From the NCBI GenBank assembly GCA_016871575.1, contig VHCW01000005.1:32193-96192 (forward strand): DNA of 64,000 nt, given 5' to 3'. A program made the translations under genes and the position numbers. This stretch comes from Verrucomicrobiota bacterium. Its GTDB lineage: Bacteria > Verrucomicrobiota > Verrucomicrobiia > Palsa-1439. The notes beneath the pieces are model-generated. The model saw only the letters and a list, made by a program, of their open reading frames with translations. It did not search any database and was not told the DNA's origin. How positions within the stretch are numbered: the first letter of the stretch is position 1; each line of letters opens with the position of its first letter. Positions 1 to 9,426 of this stretch are shown here, in pieces.

Positions 1-667
1 TGGTGGAGTGATGGATGGTGACACGGCCTTGACCGGCTTTGAGGGCGGCTTCGAGCGACTCGATGAGTCGGGCGCGAGTGCGCGGCGCGTTCTCGATGCG
101 GTCTTGGAAAACTTCGAATGTGTCGCCGCGCTTCTCGATTTGCCGGTAGCCTTGCTTCGCGAGCAGGTCGCGGACTTCGCGTTCGGTGAAGTTCTTGGGG
201 ATCTTTACCGGAAAACTGATGACAAGCTGACCGCTGATAGCCGATAGCTGATCGCCAATACTCTGCGACGTGTCGCGTCGAACGGGCTTGCCACAGCCGC
301 GACAATGAAGTTGCGCGGCGCGAGCGAAGAGGAGCTTCAAGTGGTCGTTGAGTTCCGTCATTGTGCCGACGGTGCTCCGGCTTGTCTTGACGGGGTTGGT
401 CTGGTCAATCGCGATGGCGGGCGGGATGCCGTCTATGCGGTCGGCTTTCGGCTTGTCCATGCGGTCGAGGAACTGGCGCGCGTATGGCGAGAAGGTCTCG
501 ACGTAGCGGCGTTGGCCCTCGGCGTAGATCGTGTCGAACGCCAGCGACGATTTGCCGCTGCCGCTGACGCCGGTGACGACGGTCAGCTCGCCCAAGGGCA
601 GCTTGAGGTTGATGCCCTTGAGGTTGTTCTGCCGTGCGCCGACAATCTCGATGAACTCACCGGTCAT
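1..667 (-). CDS. uvrA: UvrA excinuclease ABC subunit A, N-terminal part (runs off the left edge)
   Basis: Reading the minus strand from an ATG at 667 gives an N-terminus typical of UvrA: FIEIVGARQNNLKGINLKLP, then the Walker A stretch VTGVSGSGKSSLAFDTIYAEGQRR, then the ETFSPYARQFLDRM and PPAIAIDQ segments. UvrA is the ATPase that recognises DNA damage for nucleotide excision repair in the cytoplasm. The ORF track misses it because it has no stop inside the window; the listed plus-strand ORFs here are its shadows. The frame stays open upstream to a TAG at 719-721, so a TTG at 709 is an alternative start. About 222 codons are present. Confidence 0.96.
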   Translation of the reverse strand, partial: MTGEFIEIVGARQNNLKGINLKLPLGELTVVTGVSGSGKSSLAFDTIYAEGQRRYVETFSPYARQFLDRMDKPKADRIDGIPPAIAIDQTNPVKTSRSTVGTMTELNDHLKLLFARAAQLHCRGCGKPVRRDTSQSIGDQLSAISGQLVISFPVKIPKNFTEREVRDLLAKQGYRQIEKRGDTFEVFQDRIENAPRTRARLIESLEAALKAGQGRVTIHHST

Positions 668-758
668 AAACTCGCGGTGGTACTGTAACGGATTAGTCGG
701 GCTTGGCAAGACGAGCGTCTAAAGAGACCGAAATCATCTTTGCCGCCGGCCAGAAGAA

Positions 759-3323
759 TTATTTATAGAAGGCCATCACTTCCACGAGATGGCGGCCGGT
801 GTTGGCGGAGTTGTGCGGTTGCGTGACGCGGATGTAACGAACGGCGCGCGGCGTGAAGGCGCAAGTGTAGCCGTCCTCGGTAGAAAGCTCTTTGTTGTTG
901 CGATGGTTGGCGACCATCTCCCAGTGTTGGGCATCGTTTGATACCTCGACAGTGAAGCCATAGTAACGTTCGTCGTTGAAATAACAGACAACGACTACGC
1001 GACCAACGGTCATCGGCTTCTCCAAATCCACCTGCCACCACGGAGTGGGGTCTTGCTTCACATCCGTCGCCCAATAGTTGTTGCTGTCAAAGCGGACACC
1101 ATCGTTGGCCAGTCGCGCGGGATGCTCCGGCAGCGCATTCGAACACGTCACCGGTTTGCCGGTCGTTAGACTGACGGCGTCTTGCTCAACCGGCTGCGGT
1201 TTGAAGTCGCCGTTGTATTTCGCCCAAAGTTTTTGCGCGACGGCGACGCTGTTGCCACGCGGTTTCGCCGGGAACATTTCGCGACGGTCTGACCATTGTG
1301 CCGTCCACTTCACAAGCTCTTGGTTGAACTTCTTCTCGTCGAAAGGCGCGTTGCGGCGAAGCGATTCGGCAGCAGCGTCCAGGAATTGTTTCCATCGCGG
1401 CGCGTAGTAACCGTTCAGCATCCCCGACCATTGTTTGCGCGCATAATCATTGATCGCCTGCGTCTCGCCCCAGAGCGTCAGCACACGACGGGCGTTCCAC
1501 TCACACTTCCCACCCCAACGCTTGGCGTCTTCGAGGTTGCGACCGAGCAGGAATTCCTCTCGCGTAGCGAGCAACTCATCAAGGTCAGCGATCAGGTCGA
1601 GGAAACGCCGCGCCGCCTTCTCAAACTGCACGGCGTCTTTCGCGCGCCACGCTTTGGCCATGTTGTTGTGGAGCAGACCTGCGTGATCAGCGAGCACCTG
1701 ACGCGCGACATTCACCAGATCGAAACGGAACGTGTCCACGCTGCCGAGTTCGTCCGCCGCCTGTAACAAATCGCGCCACGCCTCGGCCAGACGAACGTGA
1801 TCGTAAGGAGTCATCCAGCGTGAGCGGGCCAGCGTCGGCACGGAAGTGACTGCCGACGCACTTCGGGCCGGTGTGTTGAGAACCGAGTCGAACAGTATCT
1901 GCCAAGCGCGTTGTGTTCCGGTATTGTTCCGGCCGTACCGATGATGCGCGTAATCGTTAATCCACGCCTTCATGTCCACCGGCTCGTCACGCCAAGCGTT
2001 CTCGAACATCAAATCGTAGGCGACGGGGTTGTAGCAGAGTCCTTCATTGACAAAGCCGAGGCCGATGAGTTGGCCGCTCGTCGGGTCGCGCCGCGCAGCG
2101 AACAGGCCTTCGTTGTTCTTGTTGAGGGCCGCGCCCAAACCGGCCGTCCGGCCGAAACTCTGCACGTTGCACCAGAGCCACGGTTTGCCGCAGAACGCAT
2201 CGGTCTTGTCCCACATCGGTTTGTTCTCGCAATACAAGTCGAGTATGACCAGCCGGTCGTTGGGAATCGCGTCGAGGAATGCCTTGATGCGTGGTTGAGT
2301 CCAAAACTCGCGCTTGAACATGAATGCCCAACCTTGCAACACCCACACGGTTTGCGGATCACTCGTGGCCATGCCGTCGTAGATGGCACGGCTGAGGTCG
2401 GCGAGATATTTCAAGTCCCCGTTCGGCGGGACCATCTCGATGAACGTATCCGCCGCGTAAAAGTGACCGGCGCCGAATCGCTTCGCCTGTTCCTCCAAGA
2501 ACATCTTCGCGATCTTCGCGAAGAGCGGGTCTAGCGGATCGAGCAGATTCGTTTCCCATTCGATCCATTTGACGCGTTGCAACGGGGCGCTCGGGAAAAG
2601 TTGCGCGACTGCCGGTGGAACGTGGCCGGTGAAACCTTGCAACACCGGCGTCATGCCGAGTTCGCGTTCGCGAGCGAGAATGTTCTTTTCCAGTTCCTCG
2701 TGCTTCGCGATCCAATTCTTTGGCAACGGTCCGCCGTAGCCGTCGAGGCAACCCATCCATTGAAACGGAAGATACGGCGGCCCGGCGAGAAACTCGGTGA
2801 TCTGCGCGTCGCTCATGCCAAGCCGGCGATACACGGCCTGCCACACGGCTTCCTGTCCCGTGACCGACAACGGCATATTCACGCCGTTGAGCGCCATCCA
2901 GTCAATTAGCCGCTCCCACTGCTTCCAGTCCCACCACGGTAGCGAGTAGCCGAAGCAGCAATAGTTCAGGAAGTAACGATGCTTCGCCCAACTCACGCGC
3001 CGGACCTTCGGCTCCACGCGCGGCAACGGCTGCGGCAGGTTCAACTGGTCGCCATACCACGACACGTGGCAGTGGCAGTGATGTTTCAGAAACCAGTTTA
3101 ATCCCATCGCCATCGCCACGCCATTGTTGCCGCGGATGACGACTTTCTTGTCGCGGCTTTCGATCTCGAACACGTCACAACCGTTGTCCGCAGCAATCGT
3201 CTCGAAAACGAATTGGTCTGCATGCTTCGGCAGCAATCGGTGCAACAACGACTTTGTCGCGTCGTTCGCTTCGCACATCGAAATGTAGAAGGTCAGCAGC
3301 AAACACACAATGCAACGTTTCAT
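759..3323 (-). CDS. Secreted alpha-N-acetylglucosaminidase (NAGLU family) with C-terminal F5/8-type domain
   Basis: The 854-aa protein starts with a signal peptide (MKRCIVCLLLTFYISMCEA), followed by the NAGLU N-terminal domain, the large TIM-barrel domain and the helical C-terminal domain, then about 130 residues of a discoidin-like F5/8 type C fold (WWQVDLEKPMTVGRVVVV). NAGLU (GH89) removes terminal alpha-GlcNAc from glycans. The two catalytic-region segments are visible as TFIEMVPP and FVNEGLCYNPVAYDLM. The ORF track begins at 3662, but its first 113 residues are a shadow of the upstream gene. The ATG at 3323 overlaps that gene's stop in an ATGA, so the two are translationally coupled. Confidence 0.93.
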   Translation of the reverse strand: MKRCIVCLLLTFYISMCEANDATKSLLHRLLPKHADQFVFETIAADNGCDVFEIESRDKKVVIRGNNGVAMAMGLNWFLKHHCHCHVSWYGDQLNLPQPLPRVEPKVRRVSWAKHRYFLNYCCFGYSLPWWDWKQWERLIDWMALNGVNMPLSVTGQEAVWQAVYRRLGMSDAQITEFLAGPPYLPFQWMGCLDGYGGPLPKNWIAKHEELEKNILARERELGMTPVLQGFTGHVPPAVAQLFPSAPLQRVKWIEWETNLLDPLDPLFAKIAKMFLEEQAKRFGAGHFYAADTFIEMVPPNGDLKYLADLSRAIYDGMATSDPQTVWVLQGWAFMFKREFWTQPRIKAFLDAIPNDRLVILDLYCENKPMWDKTDAFCGKPWLWCNVQSFGRTAGLGAALNKNNEGLFAARRDPTSGQLIGLGFVNEGLCYNPVAYDLMFENAWRDEPVDMKAWINDYAHHRYGRNNTGTQRAWQILFDSVLNTPARSASAVTSVPTLARSRWMTPYDHVRLAEAWRDLLQAADELGSVDTFRFDLVNVARQVLADHAGLLHNNMAKAWRAKDAVQFEKAARRFLDLIADLDELLATREEFLLGRNLEDAKRWGGKCEWNARRVLTLWGETQAINDYARKQWSGMLNGYYAPRWKQFLDAAAESLRRNAPFDEKKFNQELVKWTAQWSDRREMFPAKPRGNSVAVAQKLWAKYNGDFKPQPVEQDAVSLTTGKPVTCSNALPEHPARLANDGVRFDSNNYWATDVKQDPTPWWQVDLEKPMTVGRVVVVCYFNDERYYGFTVEVSNDAQHWEMVANHRNNKELSTEDGYTCAFTPRAVRYIRVTQPHNSANTGRHLVEVMAFYK

Positions 3324-4120
3324 TTCGACTCCTCTTCTTTGCGCAGCAGCCACGTTGCTGCATTTTGCCAGAACTGCTGGTATTGATTCCAGTAAACAAA
3401 GTTGCAGCCCCAATGCGGCGCCGGGTCGGATGTGTAGGCCAGCACACGACCCTTGCCGAACCGGCCGACGGCGATCATGGGATCGCGTGTGCCCTCCCAC
3501 ACCGCCAACACCTCGCAGCCGCGCCGGGGTTTGACGATGTTGTAGCCGAGAATCGGCGGCATCGTCGCAAGATCGAGACCCGCGAAGATCGGATGATTGG
3601 GTTTCACTACGCGGCCCCGCCAACCTTCCGTGCTCTCGCGCAGGTCTTCGTGCTCCAGACATTCGACAGGTAATACCTCCCGCAACTGCGTGCGACCCCA
3701 GCCGCCTTTACCCATCTCGCCGTTGAAACTCAGCCAGCCACCCAGAAACAGCATGTGTTTGCCAGCGCGCAACGCTTCGACGGTCAGACGGACACGGTCA
3801 GGAAACGTTAGCGGTTTCTTGCCGAACTTGCTGCGGTCGAAGAATTGTGGGGCAAGCTGAAAATTCTTCGCTTCAACATCCGAGAACACGAAGGCATCAT
3901 ACTCTGTGAGGATTTCTTCATAGCGCCCCGGTGCCAACCGGTAAAACTCCCAAGTCGGCACGCTGGTCACCCGGTATTGACTCCCCGACTCGATGGCGTC
4001 TTTGAGCCAGTGGCCGTAGTTGAAAATGTCCGTGCCTTTCCAGGCGTAGTTGAATGGCGTCTCGGCAAACACCGGGCCAAGCATCACCGCCCAATCACCG
4101 ACGTAGTAGATGTTTTTCAT
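3320..4120 (-). CDS. Putative glutamine-amidotransferase-like protein (DUF1355/PF07090-type)
   Basis: This 266-aa protein has the hallmarks of the family annotated as putative glutamine amidotransferase: MLFLGGWLSFNG, a following LREVLPVEC, HPIFAGLD, and the C-terminal PMIAVGRFGKGRVLAYTSDPAPHWG. It has no signal peptide. The start at 4120 (MKNIYYVGDW) is preferred because a -10-like TACAAC lies 7 nt upstream and the extra N-terminal residues of the longer ORF look non-coding. It is the first gene of a two-gene operon with the NAGLU enzyme, which suggests a role in handling the same glycan. The biochemical function of this family is not established. Confidence 0.85.
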   Translation of the reverse strand: MKNIYYVGDWAVMLGPVFAETPFNYAWKGTDIFNYGHWLKDAIESGSQYRVTSVPTWEFYRLAPGRYEEILTEYDAFVFSDVEAKNFQLAPQFFDRSKFGKKPLTFPDRVRLTVEALRAGKHMLFLGGWLSFNGEMGKGGWGRTQLREVLPVECLEHEDLRESTEGWRGRVVKPNHPIFAGLDLATMPPILGYNIVKPRRGCEVLAVWEGTRDPMIAVGRFGKGRVLAYTSDPAPHWGCNFVYWNQYQQFWQNAATWLLRKEEESK

Positions 4121-4214
4121 GGAGTTGGTTGTAGCCGGTCCCCGCGCCGCGCGCTTCGCACCGCTGCCCAAAAAATGTCGCTATTCTTGCCACGGCTATT
4201 TATCATGCCGTGCC

Positions 4215-5054
4215 GTGGCGCCAACACGCGAAAGAGCAACGGACGCTGGCCTCGATACGCCGGTTCAGCGGTTGATCTTGGTGGACGAGATCGAGCGGAC
4301 ACAAACCGTCCGGTTTCAATCCCAAAGTCTGCCCGGTCATCTGTTGCACATCGTCACGGCTGGCACCGTGAGCCAGTGGTCCGAAGGACGAGCCGAAGCA
4401 TTCGGTCCGAACGCGGTTGTGTGGTATCACGAGAACGAACCGGTCCGCGGCGAGATTCTTCGTGCGCCGTGGCGGTTCATCACCATCAACTTCCATGCCC
4501 CCACGCTTCCGCCGCCGCCTGACGACCGCCGCGTCCTGCGGGCTGATGCGACGACGCTGCGACTCGGCCGGCGGCTGTTGTCGTTGTGGCGGAATCATTC
4601 AATGCCGCCGTTGGAAAGGCAGTTTCACTGTCACCGCGTACTGTTGGAATTGCTTCACCATTTGTTATCGCGCGACAACCTCAAGATGGCGCCTCAGCTG
4701 GGTGCAAAACTTTGGTGGCGCATTGAGAAACAACTCCGCAGCCGGCTGGAAGAACCTATTACACTTGCGGATGTTCAACGCCTCAGTGGCTCCAGCGCAC
4801 GATCCGTTGCGTGCGCCTGCAAAGCTGCTACTGGTCTGTCACCCATGAAACGGTTGCGGGAAATTCGTCTTGGTTACGCGCGTGGCTTGGTGCAGCACAC
4901 CGATTTGCCAATCACGGAGATTGCGTATCGGGTCGGCTATGCGCGTCCCCAAGAGTTCTCGCGAGACTACCATCGCCGTTTCGATGTCACTCCGCGCGGC
5001 GACCGAGAGCGCGAGCCAGTTTACCGACAGTTGGAACAACCGTCACCCTCATGA
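4215..5054 (+). CDS. AraC-family transcriptional regulator
   Basis: The C-terminal ~100 residues hold the double helix-turn-helix of AraC/XylS regulators (ITLADVQRLSG, then LPITEIAYRVGYARPQEFSRDYHRRFDVTP). The N-terminal half resembles a cupin-type AraC ligand-binding domain (HIVTAGTVSQW...APWRFITINFHAP). It is transcribed divergently from the NAGLU operon and is the obvious candidate to control it. The start is uncertain: the ORF opens at 4110, but its first 35 residues overlap the divergent gene and its -10 box and look non-coding, so a GTG at 4215 is preferred. That gives about 279 aa. Confidence 0.86.
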   Translation: MAPTRERATDAGLDTPVQRLILVDEIERTQTVRFQSQSLPGHLLHIVTAGTVSQWSEGRAEAFGPNAVVWYHENEPVRGEILRAPWRFITINFHAPTLPPPPDDRRVLRADATTLRLGRRLLSLWRNHSMPPLERQFHCHRVLLELLHHLLSRDNLKMAPQLGAKLWWRIEKQLRSRLEEPITLADVQRLSGSSARSVACACKAATGLSPMKRLREIRLGYARGLVQHTDLPITEIAYRVGYARPQEFSRDYHRRFDVTPRGDREREPVYRQLEQPSPS

Positions 5055-5109
5055 CAAAACATTGGTTAGTGCAAGGAACCGTCGTTCTTGATGGCGGCCA
5101 CCGACAAAG

Positions 5110-6015
5110 ATGAATCATGGCGCCATGATTGTCGGACGCCTTGCTCCCACACCCAGCGGTGGCCTGCACCTCGGCAATGCGCGCACATTTCTCGTCGCGT
5201 GGCTCTCGGCGCGCGCCGCGGGAGGGCGCGTGTTGCTGCGGATTGACGATCTTGATCAGGCCCGCGTGAAACCGGGCTACGTCGAGCAGGCGCTCGAAGA
5301 TTTGCGCTGGCTCGGACTCGATTGGGACGGCGAACCGCTTTACCAAAGCCGCCGCAACGACGCCTACGCTGCCGTGCTCGAACAACTCCGCGCTGCTGGT
5401 TTGGCGTACCCGTGCGTCTGCAGCCGACGCGAGATTGAGTTGGTCGCGCAAGCCCCGCACGCCGGCGACGAAGGCCCTGCGTACCCCGGAACCTGCCGGA
5501 ACAAAACGCACCACACGAGCGACCGCAAACCGGCGTGGCGTTTCAAGGTGGACGACACGCGAGTCGAGTTCGACGACGCCGTGCACGGACGTTGCGAGTT
5601 TGAATCAGACGACTTTGTGATCTTCCGCAATGATGGCGTTGCGGCCTACCAACTCGCGACTGTCGCGGATGATAATTTTCAAGGCGTGACTGAAGTGGTG
5701 CGCGGCGATGATTTGCTCCGCTCGACGGCCCGGCAGGTGTTGTTGTATCGCGCGCTGAAACTGACGCCGCCGCGTTACCTCCACGTTCCGCTGGTGCTCG
5801 ACGACGCCGGCCACCGGATGGCGAAACGCCGTGACTCGACTCGACTGGCGGCACTGCGTGAAGCCGGCGTTGACGCCGCAAAAATCATCGGCGCGCTTGC
5901 GGCAAGCTGCGGCTGGGCGGAGCTTGGCGAGCGAGCGATGCCGAAGGAGTTGCTCAAGCGATTTGATCTGGCGGTGTTGCCGCGAGAGTCGGTACGGATT
6001 AGTATCGGCGCATGA
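5110..6015 (+). CDS. gluQ: Glutamyl-Q tRNA(Asp) synthetase
   Basis: A 301-aa truncated class I glutamyl-tRNA synthetase homologue without the anticodon-binding domain, the usual form of GluQ-RS. This enzyme attaches glutamate to queuosine in tRNA(Asp). The HIGH-like motif is HLGN in RLAPTPSGGLHLGNARTF, and the KMSKS-like loop is MAKRRDS near residue 240. A CVCSR plus YPGTC pattern matches the GluQ zinc site. The ATG at 5110 and a second ATG at 5125 are both plausible. A gene for tRNA-Asp(GTC) lies about 50 kb away in the same window. The stop overlaps the next start in an ATGA. Confidence 0.94.
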   Translation: MNHGAMIVGRLAPTPSGGLHLGNARTFLVAWLSARAAGGRVLLRIDDLDQARVKPGYVEQALEDLRWLGLDWDGEPLYQSRRNDAYAAVLEQLRAAGLAYPCVCSRREIELVAQAPHAGDEGPAYPGTCRNKTHHTSDRKPAWRFKVDDTRVEFDDAVHGRCEFESDDFVIFRNDGVAAYQLATVADDNFQGVTEVVRGDDLLRSTARQVLLYRALKLTPPRYLHVPLVLDDAGHRMAKRRDSTRLAALREAGVDAAKIIGALAASCGWAELGERAMPKELLKRFDLAVLPRESVRISIGA

Positions 6016-6839
6016 AAAGGTCAGTCATCGCGATGCTGCTGCTTGCCGCCGTCCTATGCCGTGCGGCCGATCCGCTGCCGGATGGCGACACGGTGATGCA
6101 GCGACTGCTTGCCCGGTCGCAAGCGCTCGCGAAAGCGGAGCAAGGCCCGGAGTACACTTACGAAAAATGGTTGGTGATTGAGGAATTGGATGGGCGCGAT
6201 CAGACGGCGAAATCGGAAGAACGGTTGTATCAGGTGCGCTGGGCCGGCGGATTACCGTTGGAACGACTGATCAAAATCCAAGGCCGGCAGGTGACCGACG
6301 CGGAACTGCGCAAGGAAGCAGAGAGGGAAGAACGGCTCCGGCAGAAGTTCGCGGGGGTGGACGTTAAGAAGAAGGCGGCTCAGAAGGAAGGCTGGGTGAC
6401 GATGCAGTTGCTGGAGCGTTTCCAGTTTCAGGTCAAGGAACGAATCGTTCTGCACGAGCGCCCCACGTTGGTGGTGTCGTTTCGCCCCAAGATGGAGAAA
6501 CTTCCGGCGAAGACCATCGCTGACAAGCTGCTGAACCAGTTGGCGGGCACGGTGTGGGTGGATGAAGCGGAAGCGGATGCCGCCAAGTTTTCGGTCACGC
6601 TATTGGAACCCGTCTCGTTCGGGTGGTTCGGAATTTTGGGAGCGTTGCACCGTTGCGAATTGGTGTCGGAACGGCAGCGGATGCCGGGGGGCGTCTGGCT
6701 CGCGACCCGTCAAAGTTTGTTGATCAAAGGGCGTTTCTTCTCCAGCACGTTTCGTTTCCGTCTCACGGAGAATTGCAGTGGGTTTCAGCCCGCCGCAGTG
6801 GCCGCAGGCGTCACGCCTGCGTCACCCGCGCACCCGTAA
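6012..6839 (+). CDS. Secreted protein of unknown function
   Basis: A 275-aa protein with a clear signal peptide (MKRSVIAMLLLAAVLCRAADPLP). The body is mixed alpha/beta with a charged helix near residues 95-125 (RKEAEREERLRQKF, DVKKKAAQKEG). The general shape, with a beta-rich C-terminal half, loosely recalls lipoprotein-carrier (LolA/LolB-like) folds, but I see no diagnostic motif and make no functional call. It overlaps the gluQ stop by ATGA. Its last residues (AAVAAGVTPASPAHP) are encoded by two small hairpins shared with the convergent gene's 3' end, so the native C-terminus may have been replaced by repeat sequence. Confidence 0.85.
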   Translation: MKRSVIAMLLLAAVLCRAADPLPDGDTVMQRLLARSQALAKAEQGPEYTYEKWLVIEELDGRDQTAKSEERLYQVRWAGGLPLERLIKIQGRQVTDAELRKEAEREERLRQKFAGVDVKKKAAQKEGWVTMQLLERFQFQVKERIVLHERPTLVVSFRPKMEKLPAKTIADKLLNQLAGTVWVDEAEADAAKFSVTLLEPVSFGWFGILGALHRCELVSERQRMPGGVWLATRQSLLIKGRFFSSTFRFRLTENCSGFQPAAVAAGVTPASPAHP

Positions 6840-6846
6840 AGGGTGC
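6804..6846. terminator. Twin hairpins between convergent genes
   Basis: Two adjacent perfect stem-loops are visible: GCAGGCG-TCA-CGCCTGC (6804-6820) and GCACCC-GTAAA-GGGTGC (6830-6846). They lie where two convergent genes end, and the upstream stop codon sits in the second loop. There is no U-tract, so a bidirectional terminator role is inferred from position only. Confidence 0.5.
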
Positions 6847-6848
6847 GG

Positions 6849-7250
6849 CTACCCCAATAATTCTCCAAGCCACGGCGGGGGACGGATCGGTTTGCCGGTG
6901 GCGTCAACGACGGCGTGGACGGTGTAGCCGCTGGCCACCGGCGCGCCGGTGGCGGCTTGGACAATTTCGTGATCGAAACGGATTCGGGCTTTGCCGGCGA
7001 GCGCGACACGGTTCGTCATCCGCAGCAAATCATCGTAGCGCGCCCGTCCGCTGAACTCGACGTGAGCTTCCACCACGGGACAGAATGCGCCGCGCCGTTC
7101 CATCTCGGCGTAGGGAAGGCCGAGCGAACGGAGCAGGTCCGTTCGTCCGCACTCGAACCATTCGAGCGCGCGCGAGTTGTAGAATCCGCCCATCTGGTCG
7201 GTCTCGCTGTAGCGGACACGGAATTCGGTGATGTTCTGCTTGGTTGACAC
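6849..7250 (-). CDS. Acyl-CoA thioesterase (4HBT/YbgC family)
   Basis: A 133-aa hotdog-fold protein with the 4-hydroxybenzoyl-CoA thioesterase/YbgC pattern: RVRYSETDQMGGFYNSRALEWFE near the N-terminus, in which the Asp of ETDQMG aligns with the catalytic Asp of the family, then LLRSLGLPYAEME and VEFSGRARYDD. These enzymes hydrolyse acyl-CoA thioesters in the cytoplasm. The ORF track starts at 7289, but a promoter (TTGCCC, 17 nt, TAGAAA) ends 10 nt before a GTG at 7250, so that start is preferred. The gene is convergent with the secreted protein and divergent from the FAD oxidoreductase. Confidence 0.9.
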   Translation of the reverse strand: MSTKQNITEFRVRYSETDQMGGFYNSRALEWFECGRTDLLRSLGLPYAEMERRGAFCPVVEAHVEFSGRARYDDLLRMTNRVALAGKARIRFDHEIVQAATGAPVASGYTVHAVVDATGKPIRPPPWLGELLG

Positions 7251-7260
7251 GGTGGTCGCG

Positions 7261-7289
7261 TTTCTAGCAAGAAGTGCATTGTAGGGCAA
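7261..7289 (-). promoter_or_regulatory. Promoter of the thioesterase gene
   Basis: On the minus strand TTGCCC (7289-7284) is separated by 17 nt from TAGAAA (7266-7261). The GTG start follows 10 nt later, and no Shine-Dalgarno is visible. Confidence 0.6.
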
Positions 7290-7311
7290 GCGCCTCGCTT
7301 GCCACTGTCGC

Positions 7312-7340
7312 TTGCCACATGAGCCGGCGCAGATTACACT
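7312..7340 (+). promoter_or_regulatory. Promoter of the FAD oxidoreductase gene, near-leaderless
   Basis: TTGCCA (7312-7317), a 17-nt spacer and TACACT (7335-7340). The ATG at 7347 is only 6 nt downstream of the -10 box. Confidence 0.6.
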
Positions 7341-7346
7341 CGGCGC

Positions 7347-9359
<2,013 letters not shown>

Positions 9360-9389
9360 ACGAACTTCTTATTCGGAGGATCTTTCCGT

Positions 9390-9417
9390 TTGCGCTTGTT
9401 GACGCGGCGATTATGAT
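9390..9417 (+). promoter_or_regulatory. Promoter of the three-haem TolB-like gene
   Basis: TTGCGC (9390-9395), a 16-nt spacer and TATGAT (9412-9417). The GTG start at 9427 follows after 9 nt. Confidence 0.6.
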
Positions 9418-9426
9418 GCGGCCATC

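Noticed and set aside
3324-3662. N-terminal extension of the NAGLU ORF
   Set aside because: These 113 residues are out-of-frame reading of the upstream GATase-like gene; the signal peptide begins at 3323.
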